In this document: one piece after another, positions 18,675 through 28,781 of the stretch
How the letters are laid out: each line of letters begins with the position of its first letter
How positions within the stretch are numbered: the stretch's first letter is position 1
Assembly: GCF_902150045.1 (NCBI RefSeq)
Contig: NZ_CABFVU010000005.1
Location: forward strand, 1 to 64,000
Source of the DNA: Chitinophaga polysaccharea
GTDB lineage: Bacteria > Bacteroidota > Bacteroidia > Chitinophagales > Chitinophagaceae
DNA length: 64,000 nucleotides
Reading direction: 5' to 3'
Made by a program: the position numbers and the translations under genes
The notes under the pieces: generated by a model
Told to the model about the DNA's origin: nothing
Database searches by the model: none
The model's input: the letters and a program-made list of their open reading frames with translations, nothing else

Positions 18675-20084
18675 TTATGGATTTTGCGTGATGTCTTTTG
18701 TGAGCGCCGTTGGTGGTATCAATAACGTATATCTGTTACTGTTAGGCGACAGATCGATACTGGTGCCATCCTTGAGATAATGATGTGCTGTGAAACCAAA
18801 GACCGGATCGTTGTTAAGCCGCCGCATATCAAACCAGCGCGCCCCATGGCCCAGCAGTTCTTTTCTTCTTTCGGCCAGCAGAATATTCATTGCCTGTGTG
18901 GCATTGGCAGCTTCCAGTGGTTTATAATAGGCGCTAACGATCCTGTTTTTGCGGAGGAGGTTGATGTCGGCCATGGCATCAGAGAGGCGCCCCAGGCGTA
19001 TATTGGATTCTGCGCGCACCAGGTACATCTCCGGGGTGGTAATACTGATGTTGTTGATAAAAAATACATCGGCGTTATAAATATAACTGGTGTCCAGTTT
19101 ACCGGTTGTTGTGTTGGTAGCGGTATCCGGCTTAATGAATATATTACGCAGATCGTGTGTTTCGAACATTTTGGCGGTGGCAGGGCTGATATCGAGCCCG
19201 GACATGCCTCTGGTGTTTGAATATATATGTACATGAATATTTTCCGGAGATGTCAGCATATTGCCAAAGGGTGCATCGATAATTGGCGTATACCGGCCAT
19301 CCGATGTTTGGTAAACGGTGTTGTAGTTGATAAGGCGGTCATTGTATTTTAATGCGCTATCTGCCATTTTCGCTGCATCGGCATAGTTGCGCTGCATCAG
19401 CATGGTGCGGGCAAAGAGGCCGAGCCCGGCTGCCCTGGTGAATAAATAGGGATTGGTGGTGCTTGCGGGCAGGTTTTTAAGCGCTTCCTCCAGGTCAGCC
19501 CTGATGAGATTGCAGGTGGCTTGTAAAGTGCTTCTGCCGGGCAACGGCGCACTGATGTCGTTCGTGGTTATCCAGGGCACTCCCGGGGCATCGGATGCAG
19601 TGGCAGGATCAAACGGTTTACAATATAAGTTGACCAGATACCAGTAGCACCAGGCCCGGCCCAGCAGCGCCTGGGAGCGGGCGATGGCTTTGCGTTGGGG
19701 AGTGCCTCCGTCTGCCGCATCAATGTTGTTGATAACAGCATTGTATTGATAGATGTTGTTATATATCAGGCCCCAGATGCCATTATTATTCCACTCATCG
19801 GGCGTGGAATAAATTCCTGCCAACCACAGATAAATACGGCTGTCAACACTATTCTCTTTTAACAGGGATGCTTTGTCTACATCTCTTAAGAAGTAATCAT
19901 CCGACAACTTTTCCAGCTCAATAGGCATTGCCTGCTGCAAATCCAACCCATTGAGCACGCGTTCCAGATCCTCTGTCGTTTGCGGTATTACGTAGCCTTT
20001 AGGTTTTACATCCAGGTACTTTTTACAGGAGAAGAAAGCCGTTAAACCCATTAGGGTTGCGAGAAATATTGTTATTTTTTTCAT
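18675..20084 (-). CDS. RagB/SusD-family lipoprotein
   Basis: A 469-residue lipoprotein. The signal segment ends F-F-S-C-K-K-Y-L-D-V-K-P, a lipobox followed by the usual SusD start. Internal family signs are A-L-L-G-R-A-W-C-Y-W-Y-L-V-N-L-Y and, near the C-terminus, A-E-R-R-K-E-L-L-G-H-G-A-R-W-F-D-M-R-R-L. It binds substrate at the cell surface with the SusC protein encoded just upstream on the same strand (14 nt apart). No enzyme follows, so its substrate class is not indicated. Confidence 0.92.
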   Translation of the reverse strand: MKKITIFLATLMGLTAFFSCKKYLDVKPKGYVIPQTTEDLERVLNGLDLQQAMPIELEKLSDDYFLRDVDKASLLKENSVDSRIYLWLAGIYSTPDEWNNNGIWGLIYNNIYQYNAVINNIDAADGGTPQRKAIARSQALLGRAWCYWYLVNLYCKPFDPATASDAPGVPWITTNDISAPLPGRSTLQATCNLIRADLEEALKNLPASTTNPYLFTRAAGLGLFARTMLMQRNYADAAKMADSALKYNDRLINYNTVYQTSDGRYTPIIDAPFGNMLTSPENIHVHIYSNTRGMSGLDISPATAKMFETHDLRNIFIKPDTATNTTTGKLDTSYIYNADVFFINNISITTPEMYLVRAESNIRLGRLSDAMADINLLRKNRIVSAYYKPLEAANATQAMNILLAERRKELLGHGARWFDMRRLNNDPVFGFTAHHYLKDGTSIDLSPNSNRYTLLIPPTALTKDITQNP

Positions 20085-20098
20085 GATGGTTACCGGAT

Positions 20099-23000
20099 TT
20101 AGAAGTCAAGGTTAAGGCCAAAGGAATAGGATGGCATTACGGGTAGTGTGCGGGTCTCGCCGCTAAATGCTTCAGGATCTATACCTTCGTGGTTACGGGT
20201 GATGGTCCACACATTTCTTGCATTGGCTGTTAATTGCAACCCTCTTACAATGCCCCAGTTGCGGATGGCCTTTGGTGAGAAGGTGTAACGCAGGCTTACG
20301 TCGCGGAGCTTGATGTAACCGGCGTCAAATACGTTTACATCCAGGAAGTAGCGATAATAGCTATTTGTATAGCCGTAACCGGTATAGTCTGCGATCACAT
20401 TAGGAATATGTGTAGTTGCTTCATCTCCGGGTTGTTTCCAGGAGCTTTCCAATCGTTTATCAAACCTATAGACACCTTTTGAGGCTAGCGGCATTGACTG
20501 ACGTGCTACCTGTCCCAGGTAGAAGACGAACATGAAGTTGAGATCAAATCCTTTATAGCTGAAATTATTGGAGAAGGCGCCGGTACTGACGGGCCTGGTG
20601 GTACCGGAGTAATATATCATGTTCAGATCCGTATGGTCTTTGTCCGGCGCTATCTTCCCGTTGGGGTCCAGCAGTTGAATCTGGCCACCGTCATGCGTTA
20701 GCCCGCCAAAGCGAAAGCTGTACATAGCGCCATAGGGGTCGCCTTCAACAAATGGATTGTTACTGGCGATACTAAGAGGTGAGGTATTATTGCTAATAAG
20801 CGTTACTTTAGTGATCTTATTTTTGTTATAGGCATAGCTTAAGGTAGTGCTCCATTCAAACCGGGGAGTGCTGACATTTTTACTGGTTAATTGCAGTTCC
20901 CATCCGTTGTTGGTCATACTGGCCGTGTTAACCAAAGCTGTCTGGAAGCCCTGTACGGGGTTTATTGCCTGATCACCCAACAGGTCGGTGCTTTTCTTTT
21001 TATAGTAATCCACTTTACCGGAAATGCGGCTGTGCAACAACGTAAAATCAATACCAAGATTGGTAATGGCAGTCTTCTCCCACCTTAATTGATTGTTGGC
21101 CGGTGTGGTAATTTTATTGTAAGGCAGGTTGTTAAGGAAGTTGGTCCCGTTTGTGGCAATCATAAATGGGCCATTATTTTTGGGAATGTTACCGTTTATA
21201 CCGTAGGTAATCCTTGTTTGCAGATAGTCTACAAAGCCCAATTGTTGCACGAAAGGTTCATTGGAAGCTATCCAGCTCACACCGCCAGACCACATAGGGC
21301 GATACAGGTTTTTCGGATCAGTGCCAAACAGGTTGGTGGCGTCTATGCGGATGCTGCCACTGGTTACATATTTTCCGCGGAACGTATAGGCTGCATTACC
21401 GAATGCAGATACAAAGCGGTCCAGGGTATAGCTATAGCCATCCGACAGGTCAAAGTAGGAGCTCGCTGCAGGCCCTAAAATACCAGGAACGGATTTCAGC
21501 CTTTGTATGTCAATGTCCACAAATTGCAGGCTGTTATCGTCGTACCCGTATTTTGTAAAATGATTGCCGGTGGCTTTGCTTTGTCTTCTTTCTATACCCG
21601 CTACAGCGGCGATGTTATGATCATGGCGGATATTTTTATTGACATTAATCAATCCTCTTATTGTATAAGAAGAAAAATCATTGCGACTTTCGGTAATTGC
21701 TCCGCCCAGGGGTATATTATAAACAGGATTGATCAAGGTACCATCGGGATTGGTCAGGATATTATAGCCTGTATCTCTCTGTGGGAGAATGAAATCATTC
21801 ACCTTCTTTACGAGCAGGGGCTCATCCGGATGGATAAGCACCTTGTTGTAGGAATAACTGTTTTCGAGTTGGTAGCTGATACTCACATCTACACCGGGAA
21901 TGATGTTGTATTTCAGTTCTGCCTGCAAACGGGCGTAAATGCTATTGGTGTTGTTCTCAATAAGGTTTAGCTGTTTGAGCGGATAGAAAGATTCATCCCC
22001 CAAACCCCATTTCATCCGTTGTTCAATGGTGAATGCATTGGAACTATTAAACCCGATTGGATCTGTGACCTGGTTTACAACCTGTGGCTGCCCCTGCGCG
22101 TTTTGCAGCATGGAATAGGGTTTCAACCGGTAGATAAATGCCGGGTCGACCGGTGGAAGTGTAGCATCAGTATAGTTTAGGTTGGTACTGACGTTGAATG
22201 ATAGTTTGGAAGAAACGTTATAATTGTTCTTGAACAGGAAGCTGTAGTTTTTTTTCCGGTCTTTTAAAGCAAATCCCCTGGTGTCAGTAAGCCGGATGGA
22301 CCCATAGTAATTGTTCTTCTCGTTGCCACCCATAAATGACAGGCTATGGTTCTGGGTAAAGGGTGATTGCATCAGGAGATCGCGGATTTGCCGGCTGTTA
22401 TCAAGAAGATGCAGCGAGTCTATCGACGTGGCATACTGTTCAGGCGTTATACGTCCGGCAACGGAATCCATATAAAGCCGTTCAAAGGTGGAAAATGCAG
22501 CCTTCCTGCCACGTAGCTTTGATTCGATATCAGGCGTAACAAGCATATTACTAATAGCGATATCGTCCGCAGCACCCAGCCGGTTCAGATAGCCCAGGTT
22601 TGGTTTGGGTTCAAATTGAAAACTATTCGAATAGGAAAATTGCATCTTACCCTGTCTGGCGGTTTTAGTAGTAATAACGATCACGCCATTGGCAGCACGG
22701 GCGCCCCAGATGGAAGATGCGGCGGCATCTTTCAGAATGGTGATACTGGCTACATCATTGGGATTGATGGCATCTAAAGTACCATCGAAGGGAAAATTAT
22801 CAACCACGATCAACGGGCGTTTGGCGCCATACAGGGTAGATACGCCACGGATAGTGAGCCCATCGTCGTTGTTTTTGCCGTTGTCTTTGCCGTTGATGAG
22901 CACCAGACCGGGAACCTGTCCTTCCAAACGCTCCAGTACATTGGTTTGTACGCGGTTGGACAATTGTTTGGCAGAAATGACATCGAAAGCGCCAGTAGCC

Positions 23001-23482
23001 CTTTCCCTTGGGATCTTCTGGTAGCCTGTGTTTCCGGTCACTTCTACTTCCCCGATATTGGCGACCGCCCGGCGCATGCGCACCAGCAGCTGCTCACTAC
23101 CTTTGGCCGGAATTTCTGCTCTTTCATAGCCCACCATGGTGAATACAAGAATCGCGTTGCCGGCGTTGGCGCCGGGAAGGTGGAATTGTCCCTGTTCATT
23201 GGTGGAGGTCCTGTGTTGGGCGCCTTTCACCATAACTGAAACGCCGGTCAGTGGTTTGCCTTGTTCATCGGTTACCGTGCCGCTGATGCCCGCTACCGGG
23301 GCCGGCGCCTGTACCGGTTCATATTTTACCAGGTTGTGGGCTGATAGCCGCAGACAAAAAGGAAGTAGCAAAACGGCTGTAAATCTTATCATGTACAATG
23401 ATTTGGCTGACAGCCGGCGCCACAGCAGCTGTGGTTGGATTATCACGTAGTGATAACAGGATTTTCTGAGATTAAAGTACAT
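20099..23482 (-). CDS. SusC/RagA-family TonB-linked outer membrane protein
   Basis: A 1127-residue TonB-dependent barrel, partner of the SusD at 18675-20084. The N-terminus is long, with a second possible start at M-I-R-F-T-A-V-L-L-L-P-F before the hydrophobic signal. It is followed by a beta-sandwich domain (I-S-G-T-V-T-D-E-Q-G-K-P-L-T-G-V) and the plug with the SusC signature W-G-A-R-A-A-N-G-V-I-V. The barrel ends L-N-L-D-F. No STN domain is evident. It is divergent from the SusC gene at 23874, and a structured leader lies close upstream of its start (23528-23577). Confidence 0.92.
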   Translation of the reverse strand: MYFNLRKSCYHYVIIQPQLLWRRLSAKSLYMIRFTAVLLLPFCLRLSAHNLVKYEPVQAPAPVAGISGTVTDEQGKPLTGVSVMVKGAQHRTSTNEQGQFHLPGANAGNAILVFTMVGYERAEIPAKGSEQLLVRMRRAVANIGEVEVTGNTGYQKIPRERATGAFDVISAKQLSNRVQTNVLERLEGQVPGLVLINGKDNGKNNDDGLTIRGVSTLYGAKRPLIVVDNFPFDGTLDAINPNDVASITILKDAAASSIWGARAANGVIVITTKTARQGKMQFSYSNSFQFEPKPNLGYLNRLGAADDIAISNMLVTPDIESKLRGRKAAFSTFERLYMDSVAGRITPEQYATSIDSLHLLDNSRQIRDLLMQSPFTQNHSLSFMGGNEKNNYYGSIRLTDTRGFALKDRKKNYSFLFKNNYNVSSKLSFNVSTNLNYTDATLPPVDPAFIYRLKPYSMLQNAQGQPQVVNQVTDPIGFNSSNAFTIEQRMKWGLGDESFYPLKQLNLIENNTNSIYARLQAELKYNIIPGVDVSISYQLENSYSYNKVLIHPDEPLLVKKVNDFILPQRDTGYNILTNPDGTLINPVYNIPLGGAITESRNDFSSYTIRGLINVNKNIRHDHNIAAVAGIERRQSKATGNHFTKYGYDDNSLQFVDIDIQRLKSVPGILGPAASSYFDLSDGYSYTLDRFVSAFGNAAYTFRGKYVTSGSIRIDATNLFGTDPKNLYRPMWSGGVSWIASNEPFVQQLGFVDYLQTRITYGINGNIPKNNGPFMIATNGTNFLNNLPYNKITTPANNQLRWEKTAITNLGIDFTLLHSRISGKVDYYKKKSTDLLGDQAINPVQGFQTALVNTASMTNNGWELQLTSKNVSTPRFEWSTTLSYAYNKNKITKVTLISNNTSPLSIASNNPFVEGDPYGAMYSFRFGGLTHDGGQIQLLDPNGKIAPDKDHTDLNMIYYSGTTRPVSTGAFSNNFSYKGFDLNFMFVFYLGQVARQSMPLASKGVYRFDKRLESSWKQPGDEATTHIPNVIADYTGYGYTNSYYRYFLDVNVFDAGYIKLRDVSLRYTFSPKAIRNWGIVRGLQLTANARNVWTITRNHEGIDPEAFSGETRTLPVMPSYSFGLNLDF

Positions 23483-23873
23483 ATATAGTTTTGGTTGAGT
23501 GATGGGATCGTGAAATAAAGATCTTAAAGGACCAGGTTGAAAGGCGCGTTGTCACTGCGCCCGTCAACTGTGGTCCTGCTGGTTGGTTTATGTATTAATT
23601 GTTGCTCCTTATTATTTTAATGTCACAGATGAAAAATGATCACTATTTTCTTATTCATCTGAAGGCAGGCTCTTTTTCTTCCCCTCCGACATGTTTTTCT
23701 ATTTATGTATACCTATGAGACATCATAGGGCACAATTTACCCTCCCGGGAGACATCTTTTTTTATAGAGCTGAGGTCGCAGTAATTTTTTTAAACATCAA
23801 GGGTAAAAAAGAATTCCCCATGTATCTACCTGTTCTAGTTAACAATAATTTAACTCAGATCTTTTAACAACAT
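23483..23873. promoter_or_regulatory. Divergent control region between two SusC genes
   Basis: This 391-bp gap must hold promoters for both SusC/SusD operons. The clearest structure is the hairpin at 23528-23577 near the minus-strand start. The right half is very AT-rich. A shorter inverted pair (CAGATGAA and TTCATCTG) lies near 23625-23665. I could not assign exact promoter boxes. Confidence 0.55.
23528..23577 (-). promoter_or_regulatory. Stable hairpin in the leader of the minus-strand SusC gene
   Basis: The outer arms AGGACCA/TGGTCCT and GTTGA/TCAAC pair with a small bulge, and the inner arms GGCGC (23543-23547) and GCGCC (23557-23561) close the top. It ends 46 nt before the SusC start codon on the minus strand, so it would lie in the mRNA leader or overlap the promoter. 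A regulatory role is possible. No known riboswitch class is recognised. Confidence 0.45.
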
Positions 23874-26800
23874 ATGCAACCAACCAATTTCTACAAGACA
23901 AGTTTGCGATTTGCTTTTTTTTTTATGTTACTGCTTACCATCTGCAGCACATCATACCTTCTCGCACAACAAGACCCGTTAGTGGTGGTAAGCGGTAAGA
24001 TCCGCCTCCACGGCAGGCATGCAAAAGATCTTATTGCACCGGGTGTCAGTATTTTGGAAAAGGGCACCAGTAATGGTACGGTTACCGATGCTGGCGGAAA
24101 ATTTACTTTGAAGGTGAAAAGGAATGCGGTATTACTTATCAGAATGGTAGGGTACAAGACAGTAGAAGTAAAGACCGGGCCAGCATCTTCGCCACTGGAC
24201 CTGGTATTGGAGGAAGACGTGAGCGGTTTGAAGGAAGTAATTGTTACCGGTTTTCAGCAGATAGATAAAAGTAAGTTTTCCGGGGCGGCAGTGAAGCTAA
24301 AGGCGGAAGACATCAAAATGGACGGCATAGCGGATGTGAGCCGCATGCTGGAGGGCCGTGCCGCGGGCGTTTCCGTACAGAATGTATCCGGCACTTTTGG
24401 TTCCGCTCCCAAACTTCGTATCCGTGGCGCTACCTCGCTTACCGGCCCTAACAAGCCTTTATGGGTAGTAGATGGTATTGTGCTGGAAGATGTAATTGAT
24501 GTAACCAATGACCAGTTATCCAGTGGCGACCCATCTACATTGCTGGCGTCTGCGGTTGCCGGGTTGAATATGAATGACATTGCGAGCTTCGATATTCTGA
24601 AAGATGCGGCGGCTACTTCTTTATACGGAGCAAGGGCCATGAACGGTGTAATTGTGATCAATACAAAGAAGGGGCGTGATGGTAAGCTCCTGGTGAATTA
24701 TTCCGGCACTTTCAGTTCCCAGTTACGCCCCAGCTACAGCAATTTTAATATCATGAATTCAGCGGAGCAAATGTCTGTCTACGCAGAGCTTTACAGGAAA
24801 GGTTTTTTCAACCTGGCCACTATAGGTAATGGCTCCGACAAAGGGGTATTCGGTAAAATGTACGACCTGTTACAGGAAGTGGATAGCGCCACCGGAAAGT
24901 TTAAGTTGGAGAATACGCCGGAAGGCAGGATGGGATTTTTGAAGCGTTACGCAAAAGTTAATACCAACTGGTTCAATGTGTTGTTCAGGAACTCTCTGAT
25001 ACAGGAGCACGCCATTAGCCTCTCCGGAGGAACAGAAAAAATGCAGTCCTATGTTTCTGCCAGCCTTTATAGCGATAATGGATGGACCATTGCGGACAAG
25101 GTAAAAAGGTTCACCTTTAACTCGCAAACCAACTACAACTTCTCAGATAAATTATCGGGAGCTTTCATTGCTACCGGTTCCGTAAGAGAGCAGGAGGCCC
25201 CGGGAACGGTAAATCGTACGGTGGATGCGGTATATGGCAGAATGAGCCGGGACTTTGATATTAATCCCTTTAATTATGCACTGAGTACCAGCAGAACGAT
25301 GACTGCGTACGACGATGATGGAAACCTGGAATACTTTACACGCAACTACGCACCGTTCAATATCATTCATGAGCTTAACAATAATAAGATCAAGCTATCT
25401 GTGGTAGATGTAAAGTTACAGGCGTCGCTGGCTTATAAGATTAACAAACATCTCCGTTATGAGTTTCTGGGAGCGCTTCGTTATGCAAGAACTACAGAGG
25501 AAAACCTGGTACATGAAACGTCAAACAAGGCCGGGGCGTACAGAGCTTACGTTAATGCTATCATCGCTGAGCGAAACCGCTTCCTTTACAAAGATCCGGA
25601 CCAGCCAAATTCACTGCCACAAATAGTACTCCCGGCAGGCGGGTTCTACAACCGTGCAGAAAATAGCCTCAGTAACTACAATGTCAGGAATCAATTGAGC
25701 TATTCAAACAGTTTTGGTAAACAGGCGCTGAATATATTGCTAGGGCAGGAATTGAAAAGCGCCAACAGGCAAAATGCATACAGTAACGGCTATGGCTACC
25801 AATATGATTATGGTGGACTTCCACTCATCAATTATATGATGATTAAGAAGGATGTGGAAAAGGGTGTTTCCTATTTTGGAATGGAAAGAAATTATGATCG
25901 TTTCGCCGCGTTTTATTCCAAACTTGATTACACATTAAGTAACAAATACAACTTAACTGCGAATCTGCGGTATGATGGTTCAAACCAGTTGGGAAAATCT
26001 TCCAACGCCCGTTGGTTACCAACCTGGGGAGTGAGCGGCGCCTGGAATATGGAGCAGGAGAAATGGTTGGGAGGTATAAATTGGCTCGATTACTTAAAGC
26101 TCAGAGCCAGTTATGGGCTTACTGCCAGTTATAGCACGGCTATTAACTCTTCCGTTATATTGAGGCCATATAGTACCTTGCGCCAATACCTACGCGACAT
26201 TGAACCCGGAATCGCCATCGTTGGCCTGGAGAACAGCGACCTTACCTGGGAAAAAAATTATACCACCAACATTGGCGTGGACGCAGGATTCTTCGACAGC
26301 AGGCTTACACTGGTATTGGATGTATATAGAAGACGGGGATTTGATCTTATTGCAGATTTCAGAACTTCCGGTGTTGGCGGGCAGTTGATTAAAACAGGCA
26401 ACTATGCAGACCTGAGATCGCATGGGGTGGAAGTAACCCTGGGCGGCGACGTTATACGGCAAAAGAACTGGAAATGGACTTCCAACCTTACATTTGGGTA
26501 TAATAAGAATCGCATCACAAATGCCCGGAACACTCCCATCATTTTTGACCAGATTAGGGCCGAAGGGGGCAATAAAGAGGGGTATCCTGTGAAATCATTA
26601 TTCTCCCTGGATTTTAAAGGGTTGGAGCCGGCAACAGGTATTCCAAATTTTACAAATGAAAAAGGAGAAGTATCCAGGGGCATGAATTTACAGGATAATG
26701 AAACCCGCTACCTGGTATATGAAGGGCCGGTTGACCCACCCATCAATGGCGGATGGTCCAATACTTTCCGGTATAAAAATCTTTCGCTCAATATCCTGTT

Positions 26801-27248
26801 AACCTACCAGGCTGGGAACAAGATCAGGTTAACGCCCATATTCAAGCCCACCTACTCGGATCTGGATGCGTTGCCCCGCGAATTCAAGGACCGCTGGAGC
26901 TTACCGGGCGATGAAAATATTACCAATGTACCTTCGCTGATGGATGCCTTAACTAATTATAGAATTGGAAACAATTTCCCTTATAATAACTATAATTATT
27001 CCACCGTCAGGGTGGCCGATGGCGGTTTTGTAAGGCTTAAGTACGTATCGCTTACCTACCTGTTGCCACCTGCCGCCATATCCCGTACGGGCTTAAGCAA
27101 TTTGTCCGTTACTGCATCCGCCAGCAACCTTTGGCTATTATATGCTGATAAGAAACTGAAAGGGCAGGATCCGGAGTTCTTTAACACAGGAGGTGTTGCA
27201 CAGCCATTACAGCGCCAGTTGGCCCTTACATTAAAAGCAGCGTTTTAA
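23874..27248 (+). CDS. SusC/RagA-family TonB-linked outer membrane protein
   Basis: A 1124-residue TonB-dependent barrel. It has an N-terminal signal (hydrophobic run to L-L-A-Q-Q), a regulatory-like beta-sandwich (P-G-V-S-I-L-E-K-G-T-S-N-G-T-V), then the plug with V-T-G-F-Q-Q-I-D-K-S-K-F-S-G and Y-G-A-R-A-M-N-G-V-I-V. The barrel ends T-L-K-A-A-F. The Met in A-R-A-M-N-G, where Ala is usual, is a harmless-looking variant. There is no STN domain. First gene of a four-gene operon with SusD, a zinc metallohydrolase lipoprotein and a DUF4302-like lipoprotein. That grouping recurs in Bacteroidota and suggests a peptide or glycopeptide rather than a simple sugar, though this is inference. Confidence 0.93.
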   Translation: MQPTNFYKTSLRFAFFFMLLLTICSTSYLLAQQDPLVVVSGKIRLHGRHAKDLIAPGVSILEKGTSNGTVTDAGGKFTLKVKRNAVLLIRMVGYKTVEVKTGPASSPLDLVLEEDVSGLKEVIVTGFQQIDKSKFSGAAVKLKAEDIKMDGIADVSRMLEGRAAGVSVQNVSGTFGSAPKLRIRGATSLTGPNKPLWVVDGIVLEDVIDVTNDQLSSGDPSTLLASAVAGLNMNDIASFDILKDAAATSLYGARAMNGVIVINTKKGRDGKLLVNYSGTFSSQLRPSYSNFNIMNSAEQMSVYAELYRKGFFNLATIGNGSDKGVFGKMYDLLQEVDSATGKFKLENTPEGRMGFLKRYAKVNTNWFNVLFRNSLIQEHAISLSGGTEKMQSYVSASLYSDNGWTIADKVKRFTFNSQTNYNFSDKLSGAFIATGSVREQEAPGTVNRTVDAVYGRMSRDFDINPFNYALSTSRTMTAYDDDGNLEYFTRNYAPFNIIHELNNNKIKLSVVDVKLQASLAYKINKHLRYEFLGALRYARTTEENLVHETSNKAGAYRAYVNAIIAERNRFLYKDPDQPNSLPQIVLPAGGFYNRAENSLSNYNVRNQLSYSNSFGKQALNILLGQELKSANRQNAYSNGYGYQYDYGGLPLINYMMIKKDVEKGVSYFGMERNYDRFAAFYSKLDYTLSNKYNLTANLRYDGSNQLGKSSNARWLPTWGVSGAWNMEQEKWLGGINWLDYLKLRASYGLTASYSTAINSSVILRPYSTLRQYLRDIEPGIAIVGLENSDLTWEKNYTTNIGVDAGFFDSRLTLVLDVYRRRGFDLIADFRTSGVGGQLIKTGNYADLRSHGVEVTLGGDVIRQKNWKWTSNLTFGYNKNRITNARNTPIIFDQIRAEGGNKEGYPVKSLFSLDFKGLEPATGIPNFTNEKGEVSRGMNLQDNETRYLVYEGPVDPPINGGWSNTFRYKNLSLNILLTYQAGNKIRLTPIFKPTYSDLDALPREFKDRWSLPGDENITNVPSLMDALTNYRIGNNFPYNNYNYSTVRVADGGFVRLKYVSLTYLLPPAAISRTGLSNLSVTASASNLWLLYADKKLKGQDPEFFNTGGVAQPLQRQLALTLKAAF

Positions 27249-27268
27249 ATCTTATAAGGAAATCTGTT

Positions 27269-28762
27269 ATGAAGTATAATAAAACCAACGTTTATACAAT
27301 TATTCCGGGTAATGGCTGCAAAACGCGGATATGGCTATTTGTATTAAGCGCCGCACTACTGGCGTCAGGATGTAAAAAATACCTGGAACAGGTTCCTGAT
27401 AACAGAACGGAGCTCGATAGCCCGGAAAAGGTAGCGCAATTGCTTACCACAGCTTACCCGATAGCTGATTATATCACTTTCTGTGAGGCAATGTCTGATA
27501 ATGCAGGTCTCCGTGGAGCGCAGGGTGGTTATCCGGAAAATGAAGAACCTTATCTGTTCAGAGATTTTCCCGGCACTGGTTCTGGTACTCCCAATTTTTA
27601 CTGGAGCAGTTGTTACAAGGCTATTGCTGCAGCCAACCAGGCGCTGGAGGCCTGCAAGGGACAATCTGCCAACAATGCTTACGCCGCCTACAAGGGAGAG
27701 GCGCTGGTAGCCAGGGCATATCTGCATTTTATGCTGGCCGCCCTCTTTGCTAAAACATACGATCCGGCTACCGCTACCACAGACCCCGGGATACCTTATG
27801 TACTGGAACCGGAAAAAACATTGTACAAGCAATATGAACGTAAAACGGTGGCATATGTATACGAAATGATAGAAAAGGACCTCACAGAAGGCATATCCCT
27901 GCTAAATGATAACGCATATAAAATACCGGCATTCCATTTCACCAATAGAGCAGCGCACGCTTTTGCCAGCCGCTTTTATCTTTTTAAGCGTCAGTATGAT
28001 AAAGTGATTGAACATGCCGGTAAAGCCTTGCCTGCAGGGAACCCCGCTGGCAGTCTGCGGCCATGGAATACCGTTTATCTGCCGCTTACGGATAATGAGC
28101 TGTTTGCGCGGTATACTAATTCCACAGAGAAGGCCAATTTCCTGCTTGCCGGTGCAGGTTCCGCATGGGCAAGGGAAGCTGGAGATTATAAATATGGCTT
28201 GAATTCGATTATTGCCAAGGAGTTGTTTAATAAGCCTAATGTCACTGGTACTAAATTCGTCTATATCATTTTAGAAACCACAATACCAGAGACAAAGGTA
28301 TTGCCAAAATTTAAGGAAAACTTTGTGGAAACTGCCCCGGGCGTAGGTTATGCGTTTATATATATACCTTTATTTTCTGCAGAGGAGACACTATTTAACA
28401 GGGCAGAGGCCAATGTGATGTCAGGGAATTTTGATGCGGCGCTTTCCGACCTGAATGCTTTTGTAAGCACAAGAACGCGGAATTATAATGCAACACAGGA
28501 TAACCTGACACCGGATAAAGTTAAAGCATTTTATAAAACCACGGATCTAAAAACTGCGCTTATAAGTACTATACTGGATTTTAAAAGGATGGAGTTTATG
28601 GGGGAAGGGTTTCGCTGGTTTGATATACTTCGTCATCGCCTGCCGGTTACACATAGAACGAAAGACGGAGCTGTAATAACACTAACAGCCGATGATCCGC
28701 GGAAAGTATTGCAAATACCGCAGTTTGCTCAGAGTTATGGAATTACCCCTAATCCCCGATAA
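27269..28762 (+). CDS. RagB/SusD-family lipoprotein
   Basis: A 497-residue SusD-like lipoprotein. An unusually long N-terminal stretch of about 20 residues precedes the hydrophobic signal, which ends A-S-G-C-K-K-Y-L-E-Q-V-P (lipobox Cys). An AAGGA-like sequence lies just before the ATG. Family signs are G-E-A-L-V-A-R-A-Y-L-H-F-M-L and F-K-R-M-E-F-M-G-E-G-F-R-W-F-D-I-L-R-H near the C-terminus. It partners the SusC gene ending 20 nt upstream. Confidence 0.92.
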   Translation: MKYNKTNVYTIIPGNGCKTRIWLFVLSAALLASGCKKYLEQVPDNRTELDSPEKVAQLLTTAYPIADYITFCEAMSDNAGLRGAQGGYPENEEPYLFRDFPGTGSGTPNFYWSSCYKAIAAANQALEACKGQSANNAYAAYKGEALVARAYLHFMLAALFAKTYDPATATTDPGIPYVLEPEKTLYKQYERKTVAYVYEMIEKDLTEGISLLNDNAYKIPAFHFTNRAAHAFASRFYLFKRQYDKVIEHAGKALPAGNPAGSLRPWNTVYLPLTDNELFARYTNSTEKANFLLAGAGSAWAREAGDYKYGLNSIIAKELFNKPNVTGTKFVYIILETTIPETKVLPKFKENFVETAPGVGYAFIYIPLFSAEETLFNRAEANVMSGNFDAALSDLNAFVSTRTRNYNATQDNLTPDKVKAFYKTTDLKTALISTILDFKRMEFMGEGFRWFDILRHRLPVTHRTKDGAVITLTADDPRKVLQIPQFAQSYGITPNPR

Positions 28763-28781
28763 ATATTAAACCGTGAATATT

